DNA of 64,000 nucleotides, taken from the NCBI GenBank assembly GCA_963681505.1, contig OY811972.1, positions 17,182,173 to 17,246,172 on the forward strand, given 5' to 3'. The notes below the pieces were generated by a model, which had not been told where the DNA came from, did not search any database, and saw nothing but the letters and a program-made list of their open reading frames with translations. Below, one piece after another: positions 1 through 13,440 of the stretch. The stretch comes from Eunapius fragilis. Taxonomy: Eukaryota; Porifera; Demospongiae; Spongillida; Spongillidae. The number at the start of each line of letters is the position of its first letter. The first letter of the stretch is position 1. Both the position numbers and the translations under genes were made by a program.

Positions 1-3000
1 ATTGAAAACAGATAGAGGAATGGTTACTGCTATCTTCCATGTGTGCAGTGGTTTGCTCATATTGCATGTCTCATCAACACCTCGATGCTAAGATAGTCAA
101 GAATTTCCCATAGAAATGTATGGGTGGGAACCTACTTTTGAATCGCTTGGTAAACCCATACCGAAGCAGGTATCCTCGGGGTGGCATATAAAACAGATAG
201 ATGAATGGTTACTGCTATCTTCCATGTGTGCAGTGGTTTGCTCATATTGCATGTCTCAATAACACCTCGATGCTAAGATAGTCAAAAATTTCCCATAGAA
301 ATGTATGGGTGGGAACCTACTTTTGAATCGCTTGGTAAACCCATACCAAAGCGGGTATCCTCGGGGTGGCATTTAAAACAGATAGAGGAATGGTTACTGC
401 TATCTTCCATGTGTGCAGTGGTTTGCTCATACAGCATGTCTCATCAACACCTCGATGCTAAGATAGTCAATATTTCCCATAGAAATGTATGGGTGGGAAC
501 CTACTTTTGAATCGCTTGGTAAACCCATACCAAAGAGGGTATCCTCGGGGTGGCATTTAAAACAGATAGATGAATGGTTACTGCTATCTTCCATGTGTGC
601 AGTGGTTTGCTCATATTGCATGTCTCAATAACACCTCGATGCTAAGATAGTCAAAAATTTCCCATAGAAATGTATGGGTGGGAACCTACTTTTGAATCGC
701 TTGGTAAACCCATACCAGAGTGGGTATCCTCGGGGTGGCATTTAAAACAGATAGAGGAATGGTTACTGCTATCTTCCATGTGTGCAGTGGTTTGCTCATA
801 CTGCATGTGTCATCAACACCTCGATGCTAAGATAGGCAATATTTCCCATAGAGATGTATGGGTGGGAACCTACTTTTGAATCGCTTGGTAAACCCATACC
901 GAAGCAGGTATCCTCGGGGTGGCATATAAAACAGATAGATGAATGGTTACTGCTATCTTCCATGTGTGCAGTGGTTTGCTCATATTGCATGTCTCAATAA
1001 CACCTCGATGCTAAGATAGTCAAAAATTTCCCATAGAAATGTAAGGGTGGGAACCTACTTTTGAATCGCTTGGTAAACCCATACCAAAGCGGGTATCCTC
1101 GGGGTGGCATTTAAAACAAATAGAGGAATGGTTACTGCTATCTTCCATGTGTGCAGTGGTTTGCTCATACTGCATGTCTCATCAACACCTCGATGCTAAG
1201 ATAGGCAATATTTCCCATAGAGATGTATGGGTGGTTTCCCATAGGAATGTATGGGTGGGAACCTACTTTTGAATCGCTTGGGTAACCCATACCAAAGCAG
1301 GTATGCTCGGGGTGGCATTGAAAACAGATAGAGGAATGGTTACTGCTATCTTCCATGTGTGCAGTGGTTTGCTCATACTGCATGTCTCATCAACACCTCG
1401 ATGCTAAGATAGGCAATATTTCCCATAGAGATGTATGGGTGGTTTCCCATAGGAATGTATGGGTGGGAACCTACTTTTGAATCGCTTGGGTAACCCATTC
1501 CAAAGCAGGTATGCTCGGGGTGGCATTGAAAACAGATAGAGGAATGGTTACTGCTATCTTCCATGTGTGCAGTGGTTTGCTCATACTGCATGTGTCATCA
1601 ACACCTCGATGCTAAGATAGGCAATATTTCCCATAGAGATGTATGGGTGGGAACCTACTTTTGAATCGCTTGGTAAACCCATACCAAAGCAGGTATCCTC
1701 GGGGTGGCATATAGAACAGATAGAGGAATGGTTACTGCTATCTTCCATGTGTGCAGTGGTTTGCTCATACTGCATGTGTCATGAACACCTCGATGCTAAG
1801 ATAGGCAATATTTCCCATAGAGATGTATGGGTGGTTTCCCATAGAAATGTATGGGTGGGAACCTACTTTTGAATCGCTTGGGTAACCCATTCCAAAGCAG
1901 GTATGCTCGGGGTGGCATTGAAAACAGATAGAGGAATGGTTACTGCTATCTTCCATGTGTGCAGTGGTTTGCTCATATTGCATGTCTCATCAACACCTCG
2001 ATGCTAAGATAGTCAAGAATTTCCCATAGAAATGTATGGGTGGGAACCTACATTTGAATCGCTTGGTAAACCCATACCGAAGCAGGTATCCTCGGGGTGG
2101 CATATAAAACAGATAGACGAATGGTTACTGCTATCTTCCATGTGTGCAGTGGTTTGCTCATATTGCATGTCTCAATAACACCTCGATGCTAAGATAGTCA
2201 AAAATTTCCCATAGAAATGTATGGGTGGGAACCTACTTTTGAATCGCTTGGTAAACCCATACCTAAGAGGGTATCCTCGGGGTGGCATTTAAAACAGATA
2301 GAGGAATGGTTACTGCTATCTTCCATGTGTGCATTGGTTTGCTCATACTGCATGTGTCATCAACACCTCGATGCTAATATAGGCAATATTTCCCATAGAG
2401 ATGTATGGGTGGGAACCTACTTTTGAATCGCTTGGTAAACCCATACCGAAGCAGGTATCCTCGGGGTGGCATATAAAACAGATAGAGGAATGGTTACTGC
2501 TATCTTCCATGTGTGCAGTGGTTTGCTCATACTGCATGTGTCATCAACACCTCGATGCTAAGATAGGCAATATTTCCCATAGAGATGTATGGGTGGTTTC
2601 CCATAGGAATGTATGGGTGGGAACCTACTTTTGAATCGCTTGGGTAACCCATTCCAAAGCAGGTATGCTCGGGGTGGCATTGAAAACAGATAGAGGAATG
2701 GTTACTGCTATCTTCCATGTGTGCAGTGGTTTGCTCATATTGCATGTCTCATCAACACCTCGATGCTAAGATAGTCAAGAATTTCCCATAGAAATGTATG
2801 GGTGGGAACCTACTTTTGAATCGCTTGGTAAACCCATACCGAAGCAGGTATCCTCGGGGTGGCATATAAAACAGATAGATGAATGGTTACTGCTATCTTC
2901 CATGTGTGCAGTGGTTTGCTCATATTGCATGTCTCAATAACACCTCGATGCTAAGATAGTCAAAAATTTCCCATAGAAATGTATGGGTGGGAACCTACTT

Positions 3001-6000
3001 TTGAATCGCTTGGTAAACCCATACCAAAGCGGGTATCCTCGGGGTGGCATTTAAAACAGATAGAGGAATGGTTACTGCTATCTTCCATGTGTGCAGTGGT
3101 TTGCTCATACTGCATGTCTCATCAACACCTCGATGCTAAGATAGTCAATATTTCCCATAGAAATGTATGGGTGGGAACCTACTTTTGAATCGCTTGGTAA
3201 ACCCATACCAAAGAGGGTATCCTCGGGGTGGCATTTAAAACAGATAGATGAATGGTTACTGCTATCTTCCATGTGTGCAGTGGTTTGCTCATATTGCATG
3301 TCTCAATAACACCTCGATGCTAAGATAGTCAAAAATTTCCCATAGAAATGTATGGGTGGGAACCTACTTTTGAATCGCTTGGTAAACCCATACCAAAGCG
3401 GGTATCCTCGGGGTGGCATTTAAAACAGATAGAGGAATGGTTACTGCTATCTTCCATGTGTGCAGTGGTTTGCTCATACTGCATGTGTCATCAACACCTC
3501 GATGCTAAGATAGGCAATATTTCCCATAGAGATGTATGGGTGGGAACCTACTTTTGAATCGCTTGGTAAACCCATACCGAAGCAGGTATCCTCGGGGTGG
3601 CATATAAAACAGATAGATGAATGGTTACTGCTATCTTCCATGTGTGCAGTGGTTTGCTCATATTGCATGTCTCAATAACACCTCGATGCTAAGATAGTCA
3701 AAAATTTCCCATAGAAATGTATGGGTGGGAACCTACTTTTGAATCGCTTGGTAAACCCATACCAAAGCGGGTATCCTCGGGGTGGCATTTAAAACAAATA
3801 GAGGAATGGTTACTGCTATCTTCCATGTGTGCAGTGGTTTGCTCATACTGCATGTCTCATCAACACCTCGATGCTAAGATAGGCAATATTTCCCATAGAG
3901 ATGTATGGGTGGTTTCCCATAGGAATGTATGGGTGGGAACCTACTTTTGAATCGCTTGGGTAACCCATACCAAAGCAGGTATGCTCGGGGTGGCATTGAA
4001 AACAGATAGAGGAATGGTTACTGCTATCTTCCATGTGTGCAGTGGTTTGCTCATACTGCATGTCTCATCAACACCTCGATGCTAAGATAGTCAATATTTC
4101 CCATAGAGATGTATGGGTGGTTTCCCATAGAAATGTATGGGTGGGAACCTACTTTTGAATCGCTTGGTAAACCCATACCAAAGCGGGTATCCTAGAGGTG
4201 GCATTTAAGACTAATAGAGGAATGGTTACTGCTATTTTCCATGTGTGCAGTGGTTTGCTCATACTGCATGTCTCATCAACACCTCGATGCTAAGATAGGC
4301 AATATTTCCCATAGAGATGTATGGGTGGTTTCCCATAGGAATGTATGGGTGGGAACCTACTTTTGAATCGCTTGGGTAACCCATTCCAAAGCAGGGATGC
4401 TCGGGGTGGCATTGAAAACAGATAGAGGAATGGTTACTGCTATCTTCCATGTGTGCAGTGGTTTGCTCATACTGCATGTGTCATCAACACCTCGATGCTA
4501 AGATAGGCAATATTTCCCATAGAGATGTATGGGTGGGAACCTACTTTTGAATCGCTTGGTAAACCCATACCGAAGCAGGTATCCTCGGGGTGGCATATAA
4601 AACAGATAGAGGAATGGTTACTGCAATCTTCCATGTGTGCAGTGGTTTGCTCATACTGCATGTGTCATCAACACCTCGATGCTAAGATAGGCAATATTTC
4701 CCATAGAGATGTATGGGTGGTTTCCCATAGGAATGTATGGGTGGGAACCTACTTTTGAATCGCTTGGGTAACCCATTCCAAAGCAGGTATGCTCGGGGTG
4801 GCATTGAAAACAGATAGAGGAATGGTTACTGCTATCTTCCATGTGTGCAGTGGTTTGCTCATATTGCATGTCTCATCAACACCTCGATGCTAAGATAGTC
4901 AAGAATTTCCCATAGAAATGTATGGGTGGGAACCTACTTTTGAATCGCTTGGTAAACCCATACCGAAGCAGGTATCCTCGGGGTGGCATATGAAACAGAT
5001 AGATGAATGGTTACTGCTATCTTCCATGTGTGCAGTGGTTTGCTCATATTGCATGTCTCAATAACACCTCGATGCTAAGATAGTCAAAAATTTCCCATAG
5101 AAATGTATGGGTGGGAACCTACTTTTGAATCGCTTGGTAAACCCATACCAAAGCGGGTATCCTCGGGGTGGCATTTAAAACCGATAGAGGAATGGTTACT
5201 GCTATCTTCCATGTGTGCAGTGGTTTGCTCATACTGCATGTCTCATCAACACCTCGATGCTAAGATAGTCAATATTTCCCATAGAAATGTATGGGTGGGA
5301 ACCTACTTTTGAATCGCTTGGTAAACCCATACCAAAGAGGGTATCCTCGGGGTGGCATTTAAAACAGATAGATGAATGGTTACTGCTATCTTCCATATGT
5401 GCAGTGGTTTGCTCATATTGCATGTCTCAATAACACCTCGATGCTAAGATAGTCAAAAATTTCCCATAGAAATGTATGGGTGGGAACCTACTTTTGAATC
5501 GCTTGGTAAACCCATACCAAAGCGGGTATCCTCGGGGTGGCATTTAAAACAAATAGAGGAATGGTTACTGCTATCTTCCATGTGTGCAGTGGTTTGCTCA
5601 TACTGCATGTCTCATCAACACCTCGATGCTAAGATAGGCAATATTTCCCATAGAGATGTATGGGTGGTTTCCCATAGGAATGCATGGGTGGGAACCTACT
5701 TTTGAATCGCTTGGGTAACCCATACCAAAGCAGGTATGCTCGGGGTGGCATTGAAAACAGATAGAGGAATGGTTACTGCTATCTTCCATGTGTGCAGTGG
5801 TTTGCTCATACTGCATGTCTCATCAACACCTCGATGCTAAGATAGTCAATATTTCCCATAGAGATGTATGCGTGGTTTCCCATAGAAATGTATGGGTGGG
5901 AACCTACTTTTGAATCGCTTGGTAAACCCATACCAAAGCGGGTATCCTAGAGGTGGCATTTAAGACTAATAGAGGAATGGTTACTGCTATTTTCCATGTG

Positions 6001-9000
6001 TGCAGTGGTTTGCTCATACTGCATGTCTCATCAACACCTCGATGCTAAGATAGGCAATATTTTCCATAGAGATGTATGGGTGGTTTCCCATAGGAATGTA
6101 TGGGTGGGAACCTACTTTTGAATCGCTTGGGTAACCCATTCCAAAGCAGGGATGCTCGGGGTGGCATTGAAAACAGATAGAGGAATGGTTTCTGCTATCT
6201 TCCATGTGTGCAGTGGTTTGCTCATACTGCATGTGTCATCAACACCTCGATGCTAAGATAGGCAATATTTCCCATAGAGATGTATGGGTGGGAACCTACT
6301 TTTGAATCGCTTGGTAAACCCATACCGAAGCAGGTATCCTCGGGGTGGCATATAAAACAGATAGAGGAATGGTTACTGCTATCTTCCATGTGTGCAGTGG
6401 TTTGCTCATACTGCATGTGTCATCAACACCTCGATGCTAAGATAGGCAATATTTCCCATAGAGATGTATGGGTGGTTTCCCATAGGAATGTATGGGTGGG
6501 AACCTACTTTTGAATCGCTTGGGTAACCCATTCCAAAGCAGGTATGCTCGGGGTGGCATTGAAAACAGATAGAGGAATGGTTACTGCTATCTTCCATGTG
6601 TGCAGTGGTTTGCTCATATTGCATGTCTCATCAACACCTCGATGCTAAGATAGTCAAGAATTTCCCATAAAAATGTATGGGTGGGAACCTACTTTTTTGA
6701 ATCGCTTGGTAAACCCATACCGAAGCAGGTATCCTCGGGGTGGCATATAAAACAGATAGATGAATGGTTACTGCTATCTTCCATGTGTGCAGTGGTTTGC
6801 TCATATTGCATGTCTCAATAACACCTCGATGCTAAGATAGTCAAAAATTTCCCATAGAAATGTATGGGTGGGAACCTACTTTTGAATCGCTTGGTAAACC
6901 CATACCAAAGCGGGTATCCTCGGGGTGGCATTTAAAACCGATAGAGGAATGGTTACTGCTATCTTCCATGTGTGCAGTGGTTTGCTCATACTGCATGTCT
7001 CATCAACACCTCGATGCTAAGATAGTCAATATTTCCCATAGAAATGTATGGGTGGGAACCTACTTTTGAATCGCTTGGTAAACCCATACCAAAGAGGGTA
7101 TCCTCGGGGTGGCATTTAAAACAGATAGATGAATGGTTACTGCTATCTTCCATGTGTGCAGTGGTTTGCTCATATTGCATGTCTCAATAACACCTCGATG
7201 CTAAGATAGTCAAAAATTTCCCATAGAAATGTATGGGTGGGAACCTACTTTTGAATCGCTTGGTAAACCCATACCAAAGCGGGTATCCTCGGGGTGGCAT
7301 TTAAAACAGATAGAGGAATGGTTACTGCTATCTTCCATGTGTGCAGTGGTTTGCTCATACTGCATGTCTCATCAACACCTCGATGCTAAGATAGTCAATA
7401 TTTCCCATAGAGATGTATGGGTGGTTTCCCATTTTGAATCGCTTGGTAAACCCATACCGAAGCAGGTATCCTCGGGTTGGCATATAAAACAGATAGATGA
7501 ATGGTTACTGCTATCTTCCATGTGTGCAGTGGTTTGCTCATATTGCATGTCTCAATAACACCTCGATGCTAAGATAGTCAAAAATTTCCCATAGAAATGT
7601 ATGGGTGGGAACCTACTTTTGCATCGCTTGGTAAACCCATACCAAAGCGGGTATCCTCGGGGTGGCTTTTAAAACAGATAGAGGAATGGTTACTGCTATC
7701 TTCCATATGTGCAGTGGTTTGCTCATACTGCATGTCTCATCAACACCTCGATGCTAAGATAGTCAATATTTCCCATAGAAATGTATGGGTGGTTTCCCAT
7801 AGGAATGTATGGGTGGGAACCTACTTTTGAATCGCTTGGTAAACCCATACCAAAGCGGGTATCCTAGAGGTGGCATTTAAGACTAATAGAGGAATGGTTA
7901 CTGCTATTTTCCATGTGTGCAGTGGTTTGCTCATACTGCATGTCTCATCAACACCTCGATGCTAAGATAGGCAATATTTCCCATAGAGATGTATGGGTGG
8001 TTTCCCATAGGAATGTATGGGTGGGAACCTACTTTTGAATCGCTTGGGTAACCCATACCAAAGCAGGTATGCTCGGGGTGGCATTGAAAACAGATAGAGG
8101 AATGGTTACTGCTATCTTCCATGTGTGCAGTGGTTTGCTCATATTGCATGTCTCATCAACACCTCGATGCTAAGGTAGTCAAGAATTTCCCATAGAAATG
8201 TATGGGTGGGAACCTACTTTTGAATCGCTTGGTAAACCCATACCGAAGCAGGTATCCTCGGGTTGGCATATAAAACAGATAGATGAATGGTTACTGCTAT
8301 CTTCCATGTGTGCAGTGGTTTGCTCATATTGCATGTCTCAATAACACCTCGATGCTAAGATAGTCAAAAATTTCCCATAGAAATGTATGGGTGGGAACCT
8401 ACTTTTGAATCGCTTGGTAAACCCATACCAAAGCGGGTATCCTCGGGGTGGCTTTTAAAACAGATAGAGGAATGGTTACTGCTATCTTCCATGTGTGCAG
8501 TGGTTTGCTCATACTGCATGTCTCATCAACACCTCGATGCTAAGATAGTCAATATTTCCCATAGAAATGTATGGGTGGTTTCCCATAGGAATGTATGGGT
8601 GGGAACCTACTTTTGAATCGCTTGGTAAACCCATACCAAAGCGGGTATCCTAGAGGTGGCATTTAAGACTAATAGAGGAATGGTTACTGCTATTTTCCAT
8701 GTGTGCAGTGGTTTGCTCATACTGCATGTCTCATCAACACCTCGATGCTAAGATAGGCAATATTTCCCATAGAGATGTATGGGTGGTTTCCCATAGGAAT
8801 GTATGGGTGGGAACCTACTTTTGAATCGCTTGGGTAACCCATACCAAAGTAGGTATGCTCGGGGTGGCATTGAAAACAGATAGAGGAATGGTTACTGCTA
8901 TCTTCCATGTGTGCAGTGGTTTGCTCATATTGCATGTCTCATCAACACCTCGATGCTAAGGTAGTCAAGAATTTCCCATAGAAATGTATGGGTGGGAACC

Positions 9001-10287
9001 TACTTTTGAATCGCTTGGTAAACCCATACCGAAGCAGGTATCCTCGGGGTGGCATATAAAACAGATAGATGAATGGTTACTGCTATCTTCCATGTGTGCA
9101 GTGGTTTGCTCATATTGCATGTCTCAATAACACCTCGATGCTAAGATAGTCAAAAATTTCCCATAGAAATGTATGGGTGGGAACCTACTTTTGAATCGCT
9201 TGGTAAACCCATACCAAAGCGGGTATCCTCGGGGTGGCATTTAAAACAGATAGAGGAATGGTTACTGCTATCTTCCATGTGTGCAGTGGTTTGCTCATAC
9301 TGCATGTCTCATCAACACCTCGATGCTAAGATAGTCAATATTTCCCATAGAGATGTATGGGTGGTTTCCCATAGGAATGTATGGGTGGGAACCTACTTTT
9401 GAATCGCTTGGTAAACCCATACCAAAGCGGGTATCCTCGGGGTGGCATTTAAAACAGAAAGAGGAATGGTTACTGCTATCTCCCATGTGTGCAGTGGTTT
9501 GCTCATATTGCATGTCTCATCAACACCTCGATGCTAAGATAGTCAAGAATTTCCCATAGAAATGTATGGGTGGGAACCTACTTTTGAATCGCTTGGTAAA
9601 CCCATACCGAAGCAGGTATCCTCGGGGTGGCATATAAAACAGATAGATGAATGGTTACTGCTATCTTCCATGTGTGCAGTGGTTTGCTCATATTGCATGT
9701 CTCAATAACACCTCGATGCTAAGATAGTCAAAAATTTCCCATAGAAATGTATGGGTGGGAACCTACTTTTGAATCGCTTGGTAAACCCATACCAAAGCGG
9801 GTATCCTCGGGGTGGCTTTTAAAACAGATAGAGGAATGGTTACTGCTATCTTCCATGTGTGCAGTGGTTTGCTCATACTGCATGTCTCATCAACACCTCG
9901 ATGCTAAGATAGTCAATATTTCCCATAGAGATGTATGGGTGGTTTCCCATAGGAATGTATGGGTGGGAACCTACTTTTGAATCGCTTGGTAAACCCATAC
10001 CGAAGCAGGTATCCTCGGGGTGGCATATAAAACAGATAGATGAATGGTTACTGCTATCTTCCATGTGTGCAGTGGTTTGCTCATATTGCATGTCTCAATA
10101 ACACCTCGATGCTAAGATAGTCAAAAATTTCCCATAGAAATGTATGGGTGGGAACCTACTTTTGAATCGCTTGGTAAACCCATACCAAAGCGGGTATCCT
10201 CGGGGTGGCATTTAAAACAGATAGAGGAATGGTTACTGCTATCTTCCATGTGTGCAGTGGTTTGCTCATATTGCATGTCTCATCAAC

Positions 10288-10288
<1 letters not shown>
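1..10288. repeat. Satellite array of ~184/208-bp monomers with higher-order structure
   Basis: About 54 head-to-tail monomers fill the first 10.3 kb. The basic monomer is 184-185 bp. A second class of about 208 bp carries an extra 24-bp partial duplication around the GTATGGGTGG motif. Diagnostic variants recur at fixed distances: 1755-1757 bp (4525 to 6280, 5103 to 6860, 5472 to 7229) and 786 bp (7597 to 8383 to 9169), so higher-order repeats are present. Short open frames of 64-77 codons occur on both strands of almost every monomer; they are by-products of the repeat, not genes. The array enters the window already in progress and stops inside a monomer at the poly-C run. Confidence 0.95.

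Positions 10289-10319
<31 letters not shown>
10289..10319. repeat. Poly-C run at satellite end
   Basis: A run of 31 C follows ...CATCAACA, at the point in the monomer where ...CACCTCG is expected. The satellite is therefore cut mid-monomer and joined to unrelated sequence through a homopolymer. This could be a real junction or an assembly weak point. Confidence 0.9.
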
Positions 10320-10320
<1 letters not shown>

Positions 10321-10463
10321 CGCCGCCACTGACGTCAGGAAAAGAAACAAGCGAAACGACGTGTGAAATACCTTCAAGGTCGAGACTATTTTTAGAATCG
10401 GCACGGGCATCATACAGCGATACATAATAGTGGTTTGGATATGAACAAAAATAAAGGAAACAA

Positions 10464-10727
10464 GTAACTCAAAACATTCTCTACGAGAAAGATGTTGGTA
10501 TATAGGATTTGAAGGCAATTGGTTGTGTAAAAAGAGGTCTTATCAGAAAGGAAAATGTACTAGTCCCATATTTAGCACATTTCTAGAGCATGTGTTGTTT
10601 GTGTGCTAAATATAGGACCATTACATTTTCCCTTCTGATATGACCTTGTTTCCTTGCTTTTTACATCACCAATTGCCTTCAAATCCTATATACCACCAAC
10701 TTTCTCGTAGGAATGTTTTTAGTTAGT
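10464..10727. mobile_element. Fold-back (MITE-like) element
   Basis: Two inverted arms of roughly 110 bp surround a short spacer near 10590. Both arms read AAAACATTC, then a CTACGAGAAAG block, TATATAGGATTTGAAGGC and GGAAAATGTA when each is read inward, with only small indels. No coding capacity is visible and no target duplication was identified. A second, left-truncated copy begins exactly at the edge of the assembly gap (14253). The architecture is that of a fold-back or MITE element; the superfamily is not assigned. Confidence 0.75.
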
Positions 10728-10982
10728 TGCATATAGTTCTGCACAATACACACATCCATGGGAAGTAATACTTAAAGCACCATTAGTTGAATGTCGATGT
10801 CTCCAACATCCTCGTGATCTTCATCTGACATTGCTGTGGTGTCACCTGTTTGGATCGCTGTTCATTACGTCATTTCAAAATTACATTTCACTTTAAAAAC
10901 TTACATACTGATTCCTTAACCACTCTGTAGTGATAAGTTATGCCGGTGAATGGCTACGCCAAATATGCAATGCACATGTGTG

Positions 10983-11036
<54 letters not shown>

Positions 11037-12374
11037 GTGTGCGTGTATGTGTGATTATCATAACCCCATTCAGGAATGAGCTATTATAGTTCAGTAATAA
11101 AATGAAGTCACTGTTTGTGCTCTTAATCTAGTTAGTAGTGTGTGCGTGTGCGTGCGTGTGTGCATGTGTGTGTGCGTATGTGCGTGCGTACGTATGTATG
11201 TACGTGAGCACGCACACAAAGTAATTAATCAACAGTTGCTCATAAGAAGTGTCACCCTATAAATGAAAAGTAACCGGATGCCAAACTATATATATGTCAA
11301 TTATGACAATGACACGTCCATGCATGCACACGCACGACGCACGCTCACTCGCTCCCCCACCCACACCCACACCCACTACTTTGCCCTTCCCCTTCCGTCC
11401 CTCCCTCCTCTATCACTCTAGCTAGCACTAGCTCTAGATAAAGTATATGCACACACAATGACTTCAGTTCATGCTGAACTATATCCCTGGAATGCGGTTA
11501 TGATCATTTCATTGCTGGATGAAACTCATTTATGAATGGAATGCAAATTCCTTTCAACCTGGCTATACAGAACCCATATTCTGACACTTATTAACGGTCT
11601 CAGTTAATGAGAGAGTAGTTCGGCACCAAAACGGATATACATTTACACTTACTACTAACTCTCAATTGAAATAAGTATTTTGGTTTGTGGCATAGAAGGA
11701 TAATTGGACTGAAGCATACAACTAAACAATGTCTACCCCAAGAAACTCCCCCCAACACGGGTAGTATCGAGAAATGTCTATATAGTGTTCTCAAAGCTAT
11801 AACTCCCCAATAGCTTATTGGAACTGAAACACAACGAAGGTAGGAGTAACACTATTACGTTTGAACATGGATTTCAATACAATTTTGAAGCTTTGGGATA
11901 AGGAATCAGGAGTTACATCACTGATGTTTGCGGCTGGACAAAATTCAGATAATTAGACATTACGGTATACTTCGAATGATTTTTAAAATACATTGTTCAA
12001 AGAGATCATTATAAATCGTACTTTTGCAACCCACATTTTAGGCTTTTTTCAAGTCATCTCTTTTAGATCATTTGTTTTTTCATACACCCTACTACCGCTG
12101 TTAATAAAATTACCTACGCGCCAGGGGCGGCGGAAGCCTATCATTTATTTGGCGGGGGAGGGGGGGGGGCTAAACCGAACAAACGATAATTATTTCATGA
12201 CCACATGAATTTCGTTTCAACGCACCAGTAAAAACTACAGTACCAAAGTATCTGGTGCGTTCGTCGTTAGTAGTGGAAAATTCAACGGCAACATCAGTGG
12301 CGTTAGTGTCTAGTGTACCAGGACCTCCTCTCGGGGGTACATTTGCCTACTGCGGTGCTTAGAAAAAAATTTGT
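10728..12374. other. Non-coding stretch with (TG)n tracts
   Basis: I see no convincing gene. The stretch holds a (TG)n microsatellite at about 10983-11045, a second mixed TG/CG tract at 11139-11215, and a G-rich block at 12121-12170 beginning CAGGGGCGGCGG, which recurs in inverted orientation near 13112-13127. Open frames here are short and show no recognisable domain. The same sequence occurs again from 14476 onward. Confidence 0.6.
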
Positions 12375-12925
12375 CCACGTTCAGCCAGTTTAACATTTGA
12401 CAGTGCATGCTCGTTGTACAGGTCCTTTAGAGCTTGGCCCGAAACCCAGCAAAACGTTCTTGGGCAAGATTCTTGCCAAGAAGAGCAAGATCTTGCCAGG
12501 AGGCCGAGATCATGCCATATCTTGGGTAAGACCTTGGCCAAGATCTTGGCCAGAACTTGGCCGGAATAATCTTGGCACCTTGGGCAAGTCTTGGGCAAGT
12601 TGGGAATGATCTTGGGCAAGTTGGTCAAGATATTGGGCAGGAATCATGTCCGCAAGAACATTTTGCTGGGTTAACCAAGGTATTATTCTTTTTCTTTGAT
12701 TCCAAGCCAGGGTTTCAGATCGTGATATGGGTGGTTTCTATGTAATATTCTGTACTAACTACGCGTACCGCGATCGAATAGCTTCACTTCGACGTTCTGG
12801 CTTGGGTCTGCTTGGGACCAGAGAAAAAGAATTAGAGCCTGGAAATTCGGGCCAAGCTCTAAACGCCTAGCATGCATTGTCAAATGTAAAAGGGATGTTA
12901 AACTGGAAGAACGTGAATAACTGTA
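12375..12925. mobile_element. Inverted-repeat element with internal CTTGGCCAAG-type repeats
   Basis: The left end (CACGTTC, CCAGTTTAACAT, ATTTGACA, TGCATGCT, TTTAGAGCTTGGCCCGAA) is matched in reverse complement at the right end, with a few short indels, giving imperfect terminal inverted repeats of about 60-70 bp. The left interior (12450-12640) is a run of degenerate CTTGGGCAAG and AAGATCTTGGCC units on both strands. No transposase is visible, so it would be non-autonomous. The same element is present at about 16123-16673 in the duplicated block. Confidence 0.6.
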
Positions 12926-13019
12926 TTACAGTACGCCACGGTAGACAAATGTACTCCCAGGAGGACGCCAGATACATTAGACATATTAATGGAGTACATG
13001 TACTTACATACGGCAGCAT

Positions 13020-13291
13020 ATGATCGTCCGATCGATCGCTAAATTTGGGGGGGCTGAGCCCCCCCCCCCCCCAAATACATATTTGGAGGGGCTAAAGGCC
13101 CCCTTGCCCCCTTCTTCCGCCGCCCCTGCCGCTTAAGGCCCGATACAAAAAGCGGGGGGGGGGGGGGGTGGAGTGTGCTGTCTGCTTTAGGCCCGACACG
13201 AAAAGCGGGGGGTTTTTGCTTTAGGTCCGATACGAAACGCTGGGGGGGGGGAGGTGCTGTCCACTTAAGGCCGGATACGAAAAGCGGAGGT

Positions 13292-13323
<32 letters not shown>

Positions 13324-13440
13324 CCGGCGCTTCAGGCCCGATACAAAAAGCGGGGAGATGAAGGGGGCGGTACCGTATATGAAATTGGGGGTTGCAGACC
13401 CCCCCCCCCCCCCCCCGGATCCGCCTCTGTACTCCGATAC
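13020..13440. repeat. G-run/C-run hairpins and five ~45-60-bp GGCCCGATAC repeats
   Basis: Five degenerate units share CTTTAGGCCCGATACGAAAA followed by GCGGGG and a G run (near 13131, 13182, 13220, 13262, 13329). They are preceded by a hairpin at about 13046-13075, where a G7 run, CTGAG and a C14 run are flanked by AAATTT/AAATAC. A further C-run and GGATCCGCCTCTG follow at 13399-13429. Homopolymer lengths differ between this copy and the one at 16795-17180, as expected of poorly resolved poly-G tracts. Open frames through it encode only poly-glycine and poly-proline. Confidence 0.7.

Noticed and set aside
301..10250. Dozens of 64-109-codon frames on both strands of the satellite
   Set aside because: They recur once per monomer on both strands with the same peptide, are broken by the same variants that define monomer types, and have no start-site or splice context. 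They are by-products of a stop-poor repeat.
10156..10518. 120-codon minus frame and 95-codon plus frame across the poly-C run
   Set aside because: They exist only because the poly-C/poly-G run and the satellite happen to be open; one half is satellite peptide and the other a homopolymer.
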